From: Bacteroidota bacterium
Lineage (GTDB): Bacteria; Bacteroidota; Bacteroidia; NS11-12g; UBA955
Direction of reading: 5' to 3'
NCBI GenBank assembly: GCA_030833525.1
Contig: JAURGZ010000014.1
Coordinates: forward strand, 1-46,467
DNA length: 46,467 nucleotides
The position numbers and the translations under genes are program-made. This document shows, piece by piece, positions 26,006-33,392 of the stretch; position 1 is the first letter of the stretch, and each line of letters begins with the position of its first letter. Below the pieces are notes generated by a model that saw nothing but the letters and a program-made list of their open reading frames with translations, made no database searches and was not told where the DNA came from.

Positions 26006-26360
26006 GGTTTCCTTTTGGCTGTTGGGCTTGGTTTTGGGCCTGAGCAGTTGCTACTACGACAACCGTGAAGACCTGTATGGCAGTGCGGGACCATGCGATA
26101 CAACGGCGGTTTCCTACACCACACACATCAAGCCTTTGATGGATCAGCAATGCGTGGGTTGCCACGGGGCTACGGCTCCTTCGGCGGGAATCTCTTTGCA
26201 CGATTGGGCTTCTGTGAAGGCCAGTGTGCAAGGGGGTCGTTTCGTCGGTTCAGTCGATTGGCAAACGGGATATTCGCCTATGCCCAAGGGCGGCTCCAAA
26301 TGGACGCCTTGTCAAATTTCCCAATTGAATGCTTGGGTCAACAAAGGAATGCCACAATGA
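25998..26360 (+). CDS. Monohaem c-type cytochrome lipoprotein
   Basis: 120 residues from ATG 25998, which overlaps the previous gene by 8 bases. Lipoprotein signal FWLLGLVLGLSSC (Cys18), haem motif CVGCH at residues 52-56 (KPLMDQQCVGCHG), later YSPMPKGGSKWTPCQISQLNAWVNKGMP with a candidate axial Met. It resembles the second domain of the preceding protein (QxCVGCH, then MPxGG and QI..W), suggesting duplication. Likely an electron carrier at the cell envelope, partner unknown. The DUF5777 gene begins with ATGA at its stop. Confidence 0.87.
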   Translation: MTKVSFWLLGLVLGLSSCYYDNREDLYGSAGPCDTTAVSYTTHIKPLMDQQCVGCHGATAPSAGISLHDWASVKASVQGGRFVGSVDWQTGYSPMPKGGSKWTPCQISQLNAWVNKGMPQ

Positions 26361-27175
26361 GAAATGCCTGGTTAAGCTTGTTGGCCTTGTGTCCCTGGGC
26401 TGTTCTGGCTCAATTTCCCTTGGGAGAGGAATTGGGACACCAGAGCCTGCGCATTGTGAATCAGCAGGCCGCATCGGGTCCCGGTGAAGGGCATCTGGAA
26501 TTTTTCATTCAACACCGTTTTGGTGACTTTGCCCAGGGGGCATACAATGCTTTTGGATTGGATCAAAGCCAAATTCGATTGGGCTTGGACTATGGCTTGA
26601 GCGACCGATTGACCCTTGGTTTGGCTCGTTCCAGCTGGGGCAAAACTTCGAATGGATACTTCAAATACCAATTGGCGGGCCTGCGTGAAAATAGGCATTG
26701 GGACCTGACTTGGTTGAGCGATGTCAGCGTAAACGGCGAAGCGAGCAATGTTTGGGGCTTAGAACCCTTTTACTATTCGCATCGCCTTCGATATGTGCAT
26801 CAATTGATCGTCGGTCGTCGTTGGACTCCTCGCTTTTACGCGGCGGTGGTGCCCGGGGTGGTGCACATCAATTTGGTTGATGCCGCGAGTGACCCCAATG
26901 ATTTGCTCACTCTTTCGGCCTTTGCTCGTTACCGAGTTCAGCCTCACATAAACCTCACTTGGGAAATGCAAAACACCTTGCCCAGCGTCAGCGGGGCTGC
27001 CTTGACCTCGCCGCCCATGGCCTTGGGAATGGAGTTCATCGAGGGTCTTCATATATTTCAATTGAGCCTTGGCAATGCCCTGAGCATGAACGAGGCCTAT
27101 ATCAGTACAGCCAATCAAGGCGAGTGGAACGCAGCCCATCTGCGGGTCGGATTTAACATTGTAAGAAGATGGTAA
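26357..27175 (+). CDS. DUF5777 outer-membrane beta-barrel protein (copy 1)
   Basis: 272 residues from ATG 26357 (ATGA overlap with the cytochrome); the tracked start at 26093 reads through the cytochrome in the wrong frame. Signal peptide MRNAWLSLLALCPWAVLAQ, then FFIQHRFGDFAQGAYNAFGLDQSQIRLGLDYGLSDRLTLGLARS, the DUF5777 hallmark, and alternating strands to the C-terminal LRVGFNIVRRW (aromatic last residue, as in outer-membrane barrels). The function of DUF5777 is not established; in Bacteroidota it repeatedly lies next to YceI and cytochromes. A paralogue follows, with a 7-base overlap. Confidence 0.88.
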   Translation: MRNAWLSLLALCPWAVLAQFPLGEELGHQSLRIVNQQAASGPGEGHLEFFIQHRFGDFAQGAYNAFGLDQSQIRLGLDYGLSDRLTLGLARSSWGKTSNGYFKYQLAGLRENRHWDLTWLSDVSVNGEASNVWGLEPFYYSHRLRYVHQLIVGRRWTPRFYAAVVPGVVHINLVDAASDPNDLLTLSAFARYRVQPHINLTWEMQNTLPSVSGAALTSPPMALGMEFIEGLHIFQLSLGNALSMNEAYISTANQGEWNAAHLRVGFNIVRRW

Positions 27176-28023
27176 AATACGGGATGTTGCTGCTGGGCTT
27201 GGCGTTGAGTCAGTCTTTATGGGCGCAAGAGGATCTCCTGTTGGATGAGCCTGAAATTCAAGGCCCTTCGCCCGTGAATTTCGCTTTCAAAACTACGCGA
27301 GTTGTCAATTTGCAAAGCCTGGAAACCCTGGGTGCTGGGGTGTTTGATTTCAAAATTCAACACCGTTTTGGACCCCTGAATTCAGGGGCTCGAAATGCTT
27401 TTGGCTTGGATTTGGCGACCATTCGTATCGGCGGGGAATACGGCGCGAGCTCCCGCTTGACCTTGGGTCTGGGTCGAAGCCCGGTTGAGAAAACCATCGA
27501 CGGATACGCCAAAATGAAATGGGTGCAACAAACCCGTGGTGGGGGTTCTCCCGTTTCGGTGTTGACGGTGGCTTCGGCAGCCTATCGCCGCCAGAACTAC
27601 AGCGCTGAACCTTCTACGTTGGAGCGAATGGTGTATGTAGGTCAACTCATCGTGGGTCGAAAGTTCAATGAAAATTTGAGCATGGAATTGGTTCCCTCAG
27701 TGGTGCATTACAATTGGGTGAATGTCAATGTTCCCAATACCCAATTCGCTTTGGGAATGGGAATGCGTCGAAAGCTAACCATGCGCAGTTCCATCAATTT
27801 GGAATGGATACCCGTCTTGAGTGACCGTGGAGATTTCTACAACAGTTTCTCGGTCGGTATGGACGTAGAAACCGGTGGTCACGTGTTTCAAATGGGTTTT
27901 ACCAATTCAATAGGGTTGACTGAGAACTTGTTTTTGACACGCAACACCACCCAGTGGAGCAATGCCGGGGTTCGGTTTGGCTTTAACTTGAGCCGAGTGT
28001 TTACCTTGGTAGACCCTCGCTAG
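27169..28023 (+). CDS. DUF5777 outer-membrane beta-barrel protein (copy 2)
   Basis: 284 residues. Signal peptide MVKYGMLLLGLALSQSLWAQ. The core FKIQHRFGPLNSGARNAFGLDLATIRIGGEYGASSRLTLGLGRSP aligns directly with copy 1 (IQHRFG, NAFGLD, RLTLGL), as do VGQLIVGRKF/VHQLIVGRRW and the final WSNAGVRFGFNLSR/WNAAHLRVGFNIVRR. So the two arose by tandem duplication and diverged strongly. It is the last gene of the operon and faces a convergent gene whose stop is 3 bases away. Role unknown; a barrel partner for the lipoprotein cytochromes is conceivable. Confidence 0.88.
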   Translation: MVKYGMLLLGLALSQSLWAQEDLLLDEPEIQGPSPVNFAFKTTRVVNLQSLETLGAGVFDFKIQHRFGPLNSGARNAFGLDLATIRIGGEYGASSRLTLGLGRSPVEKTIDGYAKMKWVQQTRGGGSPVSVLTVASAAYRRQNYSAEPSTLERMVYVGQLIVGRKFNENLSMELVPSVVHYNWVNVNVPNTQFALGMGMRRKLTMRSSINLEWIPVLSDRGDFYNSFSVGMDVETGGHVFQMGFTNSIGLTENLFLTRNTTQWSNAGVRFGFNLSRVFTLVDPR

Positions 28024-28026
28024 GGT

Positions 28027-29298
28027 TTAGGTCTTCTGCTTCTCTTTTTGGGCAGAAGGAAACAAGATGTTGTTCAATATCAGGCGGTAGCCGGGCGAGT
28101 TGGGGTGCAAATTCAAATCGGTGGGGGGCTCTCCAACCAAGTGCTGGTAATCTTCGGGGTCGTGTCCGCCGAAGAAAGTGAAGGTCCCTTTGCCCATTTC
28201 ACCGTGAATGTAGCGGGCTTCGTTGAGCATCGCATTTTCGCCCATGATCAGCACATCGCTGCGCACTAACTCTTTGCGATAAGCGGTGGTTTGCCCCATG
28301 AAACCTTGAATGGTTCGCGTGTGGTTCTGGCAGAGAATGGCGGGAATGACATCCCATTTGGCTGAATATTCGAACAGGGTAAACAGGTCGTTTTCTTCTT
28401 TTACGGCTCGAGCATTGGGGTCGACATCGATGTTGCTGTATTCATATACGTAAGGACTTGTCTCCAGTCGAAAATCTTTGAAGGCGAAGCAGGCATCGTA
28501 GTTCAAACGCTGCTGAGCCAAGGGGTCCATAGGAGTTCCGTCAAAGACCGATTCGCATACATCGGTGTTTTGAGCGGCCAAGGCAATGTCGTAAGTGTCG
28601 GTGGCGCTGCACATGGCAAAGAGGAATCCGCCGCCGAGGCAAAAATCCCGAATGAGGCGCACGACTTCGCGCTTGAGCTCACGGGTGCTGGCAAACCCGT
28701 GCTTGGCAGCCATGGCTTCAGACTCGGCCACCTCTGCTTGGTACCACGGGGCAGAGGCATAAGAGGCCCAGAATTTTCCGTATTGTCCGGTGAAATCTTC
28801 GTGGTGCAAATGCAACCAATCGTACTCGGCCAATTTGCCTTCGAGCACTTCATCGTCAAACACCACATCATAGGGAATTTCGGCGTAGCTCAAAACCAAG
28901 GTGACCGCATCGTCCCAAGGTTGTTTGGTTTTGGGTGAATAGACAGCAATTTTAGGAGCATTGAGCAACTTGATGGCATTCATGTTCACTTCGGGGTTGG
29001 CGGCAGTGCTGAACAAAGCGTTCGCATCAGCCTCTGAAATGACCTCAAATCGAATGCCCCTGAGCTTGCAGGCTTCTTCAATGCGGGCGTCGTGGGGGAA
29101 TAAGAAGCTGCCGCCCCGGTAATTGAGCATCCAATTGGCTTCGCCTCCCTCATTGAGCCACCAATAGGTGAGGCCGTAGGATTTCAGGTGATTGAGCTGG
29201 CTTTCGTCCATCGGGACGAGTATGCGGCTAGCCTGAGCGAGGTTAAGCACCCAGAGTGCGGCTAAAAAGAAGATTATGCGAATTTTTGCCCCAGCCAT
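28027..29298 (-). CDS. Exported Bacteroidota protein usually labelled 'asparagine synthetase B'
   Basis: 423 residues with a signal peptide (IIFFLAALWVLNLAQAS) followed by RILVPMDESQLNHLKSYGLTYWW and NYRGGSFLFPHD. I recognise this as the family that databases often call 'asparagine synthetase B', but none of the AsnB features (N-terminal Cys, ATP pyrophosphatase SGGxDS) are present, and it is exported. The middle part resembles a class I glutamine amidotransferase-like fold (KIAVYSPKTKQPWDDAVTLVLSYAEIPYDVV, FCLGGGFLFAMCSATDTYDIAL, in which Cys is in a nucleophile-elbow-like position). The end has GKGTFTFFGGHDPEDYQHLVGEPPTDLNLHPNSPGYRLILNN. The real function is unknown. It overlaps the crcB gene upstream by 25 bases. 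Confidence 0.7.
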   Translation of the reverse strand: MAGAKIRIIFFLAALWVLNLAQASRILVPMDESQLNHLKSYGLTYWWLNEGGEANWMLNYRGGSFLFPHDARIEEACKLRGIRFEVISEADANALFSTAANPEVNMNAIKLLNAPKIAVYSPKTKQPWDDAVTLVLSYAEIPYDVVFDDEVLEGKLAEYDWLHLHHEDFTGQYGKFWASYASAPWYQAEVAESEAMAAKHGFASTRELKREVVRLIRDFCLGGGFLFAMCSATDTYDIALAAQNTDVCESVFDGTPMDPLAQQRLNYDACFAFKDFRLETSPYVYEYSNIDVDPNARAVKEENDLFTLFEYSAKWDVIPAILCQNHTRTIQGFMGQTTAYRKELVRSDVLIMGENAMLNEARYIHGEMGKGTFTFFGGHDPEDYQHLVGEPPTDLNLHPNSPGYRLILNNILFPSAQKEKQKT

Positions 29299-29627
29299 AC
29301 TGCGCTTATCCCTGTTATGAGTGAGCCGATTCCATACGCCAATCCCAATTTCAACTGGCCATCTTGAAAATACCTGAGCATTTCCAAGCCCAATCCCGAG
29401 AAGGTGGTGAAGCCCCCGAGAAAACCCACGGTAACAGCCAAACGCAAGCCTTCAGGTTGAATTCGGCTCCAAACCAGGCCCATCAAAAGGCAACCCAGGG
29501 TATTGGCGCTGAAGGTGGCCCAAGCAAAACGATCGGTTTGAAAGGGGATTTGCCAGGCAAGCAACCAGCGGCAAAGGCTGCCCAATGCGCCCGCTCCAGC
29601 AATGCCCAAGACGGTCCAGATGCTCAT
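29274..29627 (-). CDS. crcB: CrcB/Fluc fluoride ion channel
   Basis: 117 residues with four membrane helices, the normal size. Hallmarks: AGAGALGSLCRWLL in TM1, Asn42 (ANTLGCLLMGL) in TM2, and GFLGGFTTFSGLGLEML in TM3 with the TM3 break and phenylalanine-box residues. Dual-topology dimers export fluoride across the inner membrane. A single gene implies a homodimer. No fluoride riboswitch is visible in the short upstream region. The downstream exported protein starts within its last 25 bases, so they are probably co-transcribed although no functional link is apparent. Confidence 0.94.
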   Translation of the reverse strand: MSIWTVLGIAGAGALGSLCRWLLAWQIPFQTDRFAWATFSANTLGCLLMGLVWSRIQPEGLRLAVTVGFLGGFTTFSGLGLEMLRYFQDGQLKLGLAYGIGSLITGISAVWLGQKFA

Positions 29628-29643
29628 GCCGTGAAATTACACT

Positions 29644-29651
29644 TAAATTTG
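29644..29651 (+). promoter_or_regulatory. -7 element TAAATTTG, four bases before FNR-like start
   Basis: TAAATTTG-TGCC-GTG: exact TAnnTTTG match ending four bases before the GTG at 29656. It implies a leaderless transcript and supports the GTG as start. The -33 half is not evident. Confidence 0.5.
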
Positions 29652-29655
29652 TGCC

Positions 29656-30402
29656 GTGCGGGTGCAATTGCTTTCCTTCTTCGACGAAAGTCCACGGGTA
29701 CGCCGTTTTCGATGGCGTTATACCGCCGAAGGGGAGGCATTTTATCAGCAAGTTGAGCAGTTTCGGGCCTATGCAGGCATTTCGAGCGAAGAGCCCATTT
29801 TTCAACCCGGCCAATTTGTGCAGCTCAGGCATGAAGCCATTTTCCCAGAAGGCCGCAGTTACAGCCTTTGTCATTGGCTAGAAGCGGCCCAGCCCGAATT
29901 TGAACTCTGCATTGTGCTCAATGAAAAAGGGAAAGCCACGCCCTGGTTGTTTGAACAAGAAGTGGGACTCGAGTTGGAGTGCACCCCGCCTCAAGGGCGT
30001 TTTGTCTTGGAAAATGACCCTGAGGGTATGCCTTTGGTATTCATTGCTACGGGCACGGGTTTAGCCCCTTTGATGCCCATGATGGAAACCGCGTTGAAGC
30101 AGGGTGGTCATTCCGTTTATCTGTTTGCCGGTCATCGCTGGGCTGAAGACGAATTGTTTCAAAAAGAATTGCAACATTGGCAAAATCAATACCCGGCCTT
30201 TACCTACTTCGCATGCGGCAGCCGAGAGCCCATTCAGGGCCGGCAATGCTATGTACATGCATGCTACGAGCCTTTTTTGAAAAAGTGGCCCCAAGCCAGG
30301 TTTTACGCCTGCGGTTGGAAAGCCATGCTCAGTGACTGTCGAAGCATTTTGAAATCAGCCGGTTACAGTCGACGGGATTATCGAATGGAAGCCTACGACT
30401 GA
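29656..30402 (+). CDS. FNR-type flavin reductase / ferredoxin-NADP reductase-like oxidoreductase
   Basis: 248 residues from GTG 29656. FAD-binding barrel with FQPGQFVQLRHE and RSYSLCHW (RxYS, residues 67-70), then the NAD(P)-binding half with VFIATGTGLAPLMPM (GTGLAP 133-138) and FYACGWKAMLSDCRSILKSAGYS (the C-G motif of the NADPH site). It is short, has no fused 2Fe-2S ferredoxin domain, and is presumably cytoplasmic. It should transfer electrons between NAD(P)H and a ferredoxin or other one-electron carrier; the partner is not in the window. It is divergent from crcB with only 28 bases between the starts. Confidence 0.87.
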   Translation: MRVQLLSFFDESPRVRRFRWRYTAEGEAFYQQVEQFRAYAGISSEEPIFQPGQFVQLRHEAIFPEGRSYSLCHWLEAAQPEFELCIVLNEKGKATPWLFEQEVGLELECTPPQGRFVLENDPEGMPLVFIATGTGLAPLMPMMETALKQGGHSVYLFAGHRWAEDELFQKELQHWQNQYPAFTYFACGSREPIQGRQCYVHACYEPFLKKWPQARFYACGWKAMLSDCRSILKSAGYSRRDYRMEAYD

Positions 30403-30417
30403 TTCTACTGCCCCGAA

Positions 30418-30450
30418 TTTGGCATATTCCAATAAACCCCCGTATAATTG
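30418..30450 (+). promoter_or_regulatory. Putative rho promoter (TTTG-N21-TATAATTG)
   Basis: TTTG at 30418-30421 and TATAATTG at 30443-30450 (one mismatch to TAnnTTTG), spaced by 21 bases. It would give a leader of about 87 bases before rho. The leader includes a 9-codon ORF (30465-30494) and a GAGGA-TTTTG-TCCTC hairpin (30510-30524). Confidence 0.45.
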
Positions 30451-30464
30451 TACCCGAAAGCGAG

Positions 30465-30494
30465 ATGCGTCTGCTTTTCAATCCCCTTTTTTAA
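30465..30494 (+). CDS. Possible rho leader peptide
   Basis: ATG CGT CTG CTT TTC AAT CCC CTT TTT TAA encodes MRLLFNPLF within the presumed rho leader. E. coli rho has a leader ORF in an autoregulatory leader, but there is no sequence similarity here. Could be chance. Confidence 0.2.
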   Translation: MRLLFNPLF

Positions 30495-30540
30495 TGATTT
30501 TCAATGCTTGAGGATTTTGTCCTCTCCCCAATACTAATTC

Positions 30541-32220
30541 ATGGCTGATTTTCCTGATTTCGGAAACATGGGCGTAGGCGAGTTGCGTGCGCTAGCAGAA
30601 ACCCTGGACGTCAAAGGTTCGTCCAAAATGAAAAAAGGCGAGCTTGTCGATGCCCTTATGGCCATCGCGCAAGGTGCTGAAACCAAGCCCAAGGCCAAGG
30701 CCGAGGGTCGAACACGCGTTCGCAAATCAAGCGAGGAAACAGCTCCTGTTGAAGGTTCAGCTGGGACTGCTGAGCCATCGCTTGCAGACTCGGTAGAGGA
30801 ATCGAAAGAAGCTCCTGCTGAAGGTCGCAAGCTGCGTGAACGCCGTCGTCGAAACCAAGATCAAACGGCAGAAAATCCAGAGCCCGCTGCGGCTGAGGAT
30901 CAGCCCCGCGAATCGCGCCGAGAGGGTGAAAAAGCGCCCCGCAGCGAACGCGAACCTCGTGAGCCCCGCGGCAACCGTGAACCCCGCGAACCTCGTGGCG
31001 ATCGCGAGCCCCGTGAACCGCGCGGCGATCGCGAGCCCCGCTCAGAGAGGGAAGGAAGCCCCGAAGAGCGCAAGCGCAAAGAGCAGTTGGCCTATTTTAC
31101 GGAAATGGAAGGGGTAGTGGCTACCCAGGGTGTTCTGGAATTGGTGCCTGATGGCTATGGGTTCCTTCGCTCGCCAGACTACCACTACATGGCCTCGCCA
31201 GACGATGTATATGTGCCCGGCTACATGATCAAGCAGAATGGCTTGAAAACAGGTGATACACTTCGCGGGCCCATTCGTCCGCCGAAAGAAAGCGAAAAGT
31301 ATTTCTGTTTGGTGCGCATCGATTCGGTCAACGGTCGTACCCCAGAAGAAGTGAAAGACCGGGTGGCCTTTGAACACCTGACGCCCTTGTTCCCCGATGA
31401 GAAGTTGAATTTGTGCGATCATCCGAAGCATTACAGCAACCGCATTATCGATATGATTTCGCCCATTGGCAAGGGTCAACGAGGCTTGATTGTGGCTCAA
31501 CCGAAAACGGGTAAAACCTGGCTACTGAAAGGAATTGCCAACGCCATCGCGAAGAATCATCCCGAGGTGTACATGATCATTTTGTTGATCGACGAACGCC
31601 CCGAAGAGGTGACCGATATGTCTCGCAGCGTACGCGCCGAAGTAGTGGCTTCCACCTTTGATGAACCCGCCGATAAGCACGTTCGATTGACCAACATTGT
31701 GCTGGAAAAAGCCAAGCGCTTGGTTGAGTGCGGTCACGATGTGGTCATTCTGTTGGATTCCATCACCCGATTGGCTCGCGCTTTCAATACCGTGCAACCG
31801 GCTTCGGGTAAAATCTTGTCGGGCGGTGTTGACGCCAATGCCTTGCAGAAGCCCAAGCGTTTCTTTGGAGCGGCCCGCAACATCGAAAATGGGGGTTCTT
31901 TGACCATTTTGGCTACTGCCTTGACCGATACGGGGTCAAAAATGGACGAGGTGATATTTGAGGAGTTTAAGGGTACCGGTAACATGGAATTGCAGCTGGA
32001 TCGTCGCTTGTCAAACAAACGCATTTACCCAGCCATCGATATTTTGTCTTCCAGTACGCGCCGCGATGACTTGTTGGTGGACAAAACGACCAACCAGCGC
32101 ATGTGGGTGCTTCGCAACCACTTGGCCGACATGAACCCAGAGGAGGCCATGAACACCTTCTTGAAGTACATGCAAAATACCCAAGACAATACTGAGTTCT
32201 TGGTGAGCATGAACGGCTAA
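30541..32220 (+). CDS. rho: Transcription termination factor Rho with long N-terminal insertion
   Basis: 559 residues, about 140 longer than E. coli Rho. It opens with a Rho_N/SAP-like helical domain ([31 protein letters not shown]), then a disordered, Arg/Glu/Pro-rich insertion (about residues 50-185) with repeated [12 protein letters not shown] units. The cold-shock-like RNA-binding domain ([29 protein letters not shown]) and the RecA-type ATPase follow: Walker A PKTGKT at 321-326, Walker B VVILLD at 401-406, Q-loop [26 protein letters not shown] and the R-loop region. Hexameric RNA helicase ending transcription. Its stop is 4 bases from the convergent pdeM stop. Confidence 0.97.
   Translation: MADFPDFGNMGVGELRALAETLDVKGSSKMKKGELVDALMAIAQGAETKPKAKAEGRTRVRKSSEETAPVEGSAGTAEPSLADSVEESKEAPAEGRKLRERRRRNQDQTAENPEPAAAEDQPRESRREGEKAPRSEREPREPRGNREPREPRGDREPREPRGDREPRSEREGSPEERKRKEQLAYFTEMEGVVATQGVLELVPDGYGFLRSPDYHYMASPDDVYVPGYMIKQNGLKTGDTLRGPIRPPKESEKYFCLVRIDSVNGRTPEEVKDRVAFEHLTPLFPDEKLNLCDHPKHYSNRIIDMISPIGKGQRGLIVAQPKTGKTWLLKGIANAIAKNHPEVYMIILLIDERPEEVTDMSRSVRAEVVASTFDEPADKHVRLTNIVLEKAKRLVECGHDVVILLDSITRLARAFNTVQPASGKILSGGVDANALQKPKRFFGAARNIENGGSLTILATALTDTGSKMDEVIFEEFKGTGNMELQLDRRLSNKRIYPAIDILSSSTRRDDLLVDKTTNQRMWVLRNHLADMNPEEAMNTFLKYMQNTQDNTEFLVSMNG
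30944..31045 (+). repeat. Short GC-rich tandem repeats encoding REPREPRGD in Rho
   Basis: Imperfect repeats of about 30-33 bases (cgcgagccccgtgaaccgcgcggcgat-like) encode EPREPRG(N/D)R three to four times. RE/RG-rich linkers of this type in Rho are known in several phyla and are prone to length variation; they may bind RNA or phase separate. Confidence 0.75.
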
Positions 32221-32224
32221 GCCT

Positions 32225-32863
32225 CTAGGACTGGGCTTTCCACTCGCGCACCCTTTTGCCATCGCTGACAAACACGCGCTCGCTTTTTTGTGCTTGTATG
32301 GCATGGCCTCCTGCCAGGCGTGAGAAAGCGGGAAGAATCATGCGATTTTCTTGAAGCCAGAAGCAGGGTAGGGATAGCCGTTGTCGACCTTTGCCTTGTA
32401 TTTGAATTTTGGGATGCAAGTGACCGCAAATCTCGAATCCTTCTTCTTGGCTGGGTTCGTGGCAAAATCGAATTCCATCTTGTTGCCATTGATCGAGCAC
32501 CTGCCAATGGTGGGGGGCAGTTTGCTGGGCATATCGATCGTGATTGCCCAACACCCATACAAACTGCAAACTGTCAAATGGGGCTAGTTCTCGCCACAGC
32601 TGTTCCCATTCGGCGTTCGGTTGGCTGTGAAACAAATCGCCTAGAATGATGCAGATTTTGGGTTGGTGCTTTTCCAACATTTGAATCCAGAGTTCAGGTT
32701 CTTTTTGGGCTGAAGCGGCGGGAACGGGGAGGCCGTTTTTGCGCATATGCTGTACCCGGCCCACATGCAGATCACCCAAAATCAGGGTCTGTGAAGCCGG
32801 TAGCCAGGCCGCTAGTTCAGGAAGCAATACGAGCTCGGTCTCTATATCGATATGGATCTGCAA
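32225..32863 (-). CDS. pdeM: Ligase-associated metallophosphoesterase PdeM
   Basis: 212 residues from TTG 32863; no ATG is available in frame before the first motif. All calcineurin-like phosphoesterase motifs are present: GDLHVG (30-35), GDLFHS (75-80), GNHD (106-109), a His at 135 and GHLHP (147-151). The N-terminal LVLLPELAAWLPASQTLILGDLHVGR is typical of the 'ligase-associated DNA damage response endonuclease PdeM' family. In many bacteria PdeM occurs with an ATP-dependent ligase, a helicase and an exonuclease; none is adjacent here, and it sits alone tail to tail with rho. The start remains the least certain part. Confidence 0.85.
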   Translation of the reverse strand: MQIHIDIETELVLLPELAAWLPASQTLILGDLHVGRVQHMRKNGLPVPAASAQKEPELWIQMLEKHQPKICIILGDLFHSQPNAEWEQLWRELAPFDSLQFVWVLGNHDRYAQQTAPHHWQVLDQWQQDGIRFCHEPSQEEGFEICGHLHPKIQIQGKGRQRLSLPCFWLQENRMILPAFSRLAGGHAIQAQKSERVFVSDGKRVREWKAQS

Positions 32864-32984
32864 ATCGGCAAGTTTTGGGCGGTAAAGTTCGTAAAAAAGC
32901 TGAGCAGTCTGTTGATATCTGTGTGGAGAATAGGCGCTTTTTGTATTTGCTTCCCTCTATAATTTAGTGCCCGAATTTACCACC

Positions 32985-33320
32985 ATGGCTAAGCTAAAAG
33001 TTGTCGTCGATTACAGCAAACTCAGCGCTGATTTGCAAGAGTTGTTTAATGAAACCTATCCCTACGGTGTGGCGGGGCAAACGGTTCGTTTTCCCAACGC
33101 TAAAGGAGAGACCGTAACGGCCGTTATGCTGGAAACCGAAGATAAAGTGTATTTGGTAAAATTGAGTACTTCCAAGCAGAATTCACTCACGGATGAAGAA
33201 TTGGATGATATGATTGGGAAGTCTTTGAGCAAGAACGATGACGACATCGAAGTCGAATCTTCTGACGACGAAGAGGAAGAAAGCAAAGACGTTCCTGAAG
33301 TCGACGAAGACGACGAGTGA
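32985..33320 (+). CDS. Small protein with long acidic tail, conserved-looking hypothetical
   Basis: 111 residues from ATG 32985; the tracked GTG at 32967 lies in a probable promoter (TTTG at 32940, N16, TAATTTAG at 32960-32967). The N-terminal 75 residues look folded, with alternating strands (KLKVVVDYSKLSADLQELFNETYP, GQTVRFPNAKGETVTAVMLETEDKVYLVKLS). The last 35 residues are almost entirely Asp/Glu/Ser. There is no signal peptide or membrane span. I do not recognise a function. Acidic tails of this type occur in chaperones of basic proteins and DNA mimics, but this is only analogy. Confidence 0.75.
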   Translation: MAKLKVVVDYSKLSADLQELFNETYPYGVAGQTVRFPNAKGETVTAVMLETEDKVYLVKLSTSKQNSLTDEELDDMIGKSLSKNDDDIEVESSDDEEEESKDVPEVDEDDE

Positions 33321-33380
33321 TCATTTTCGGTGATGGGTGTTCCAGGCTGACCTCTTCGTCAGCGATTAGCCCTTTTGGGT

Positions 33381-33388
33381 TACCTTTG
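33381..33388 (+). promoter_or_regulatory. -7 element TACCTTTG, four bases before SDR start
   Basis: TACCTTTG-GTTT-ATG: exact TAnnTTTG match ending four bases before ATG 33393, so the mRNA is probably leaderless. It also excludes the tracked TTG start at 33375. Confidence 0.55.
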
Positions 33389-33392
33389 GTTT

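Noticed and set aside
26093-26356. N-terminal extension of the DUF5777 ORF in the track
   Set aside because: Out-of-frame reading of the monohaem cytochrome gene; a clean signal peptide and ATGA overlap define ATG 26357.
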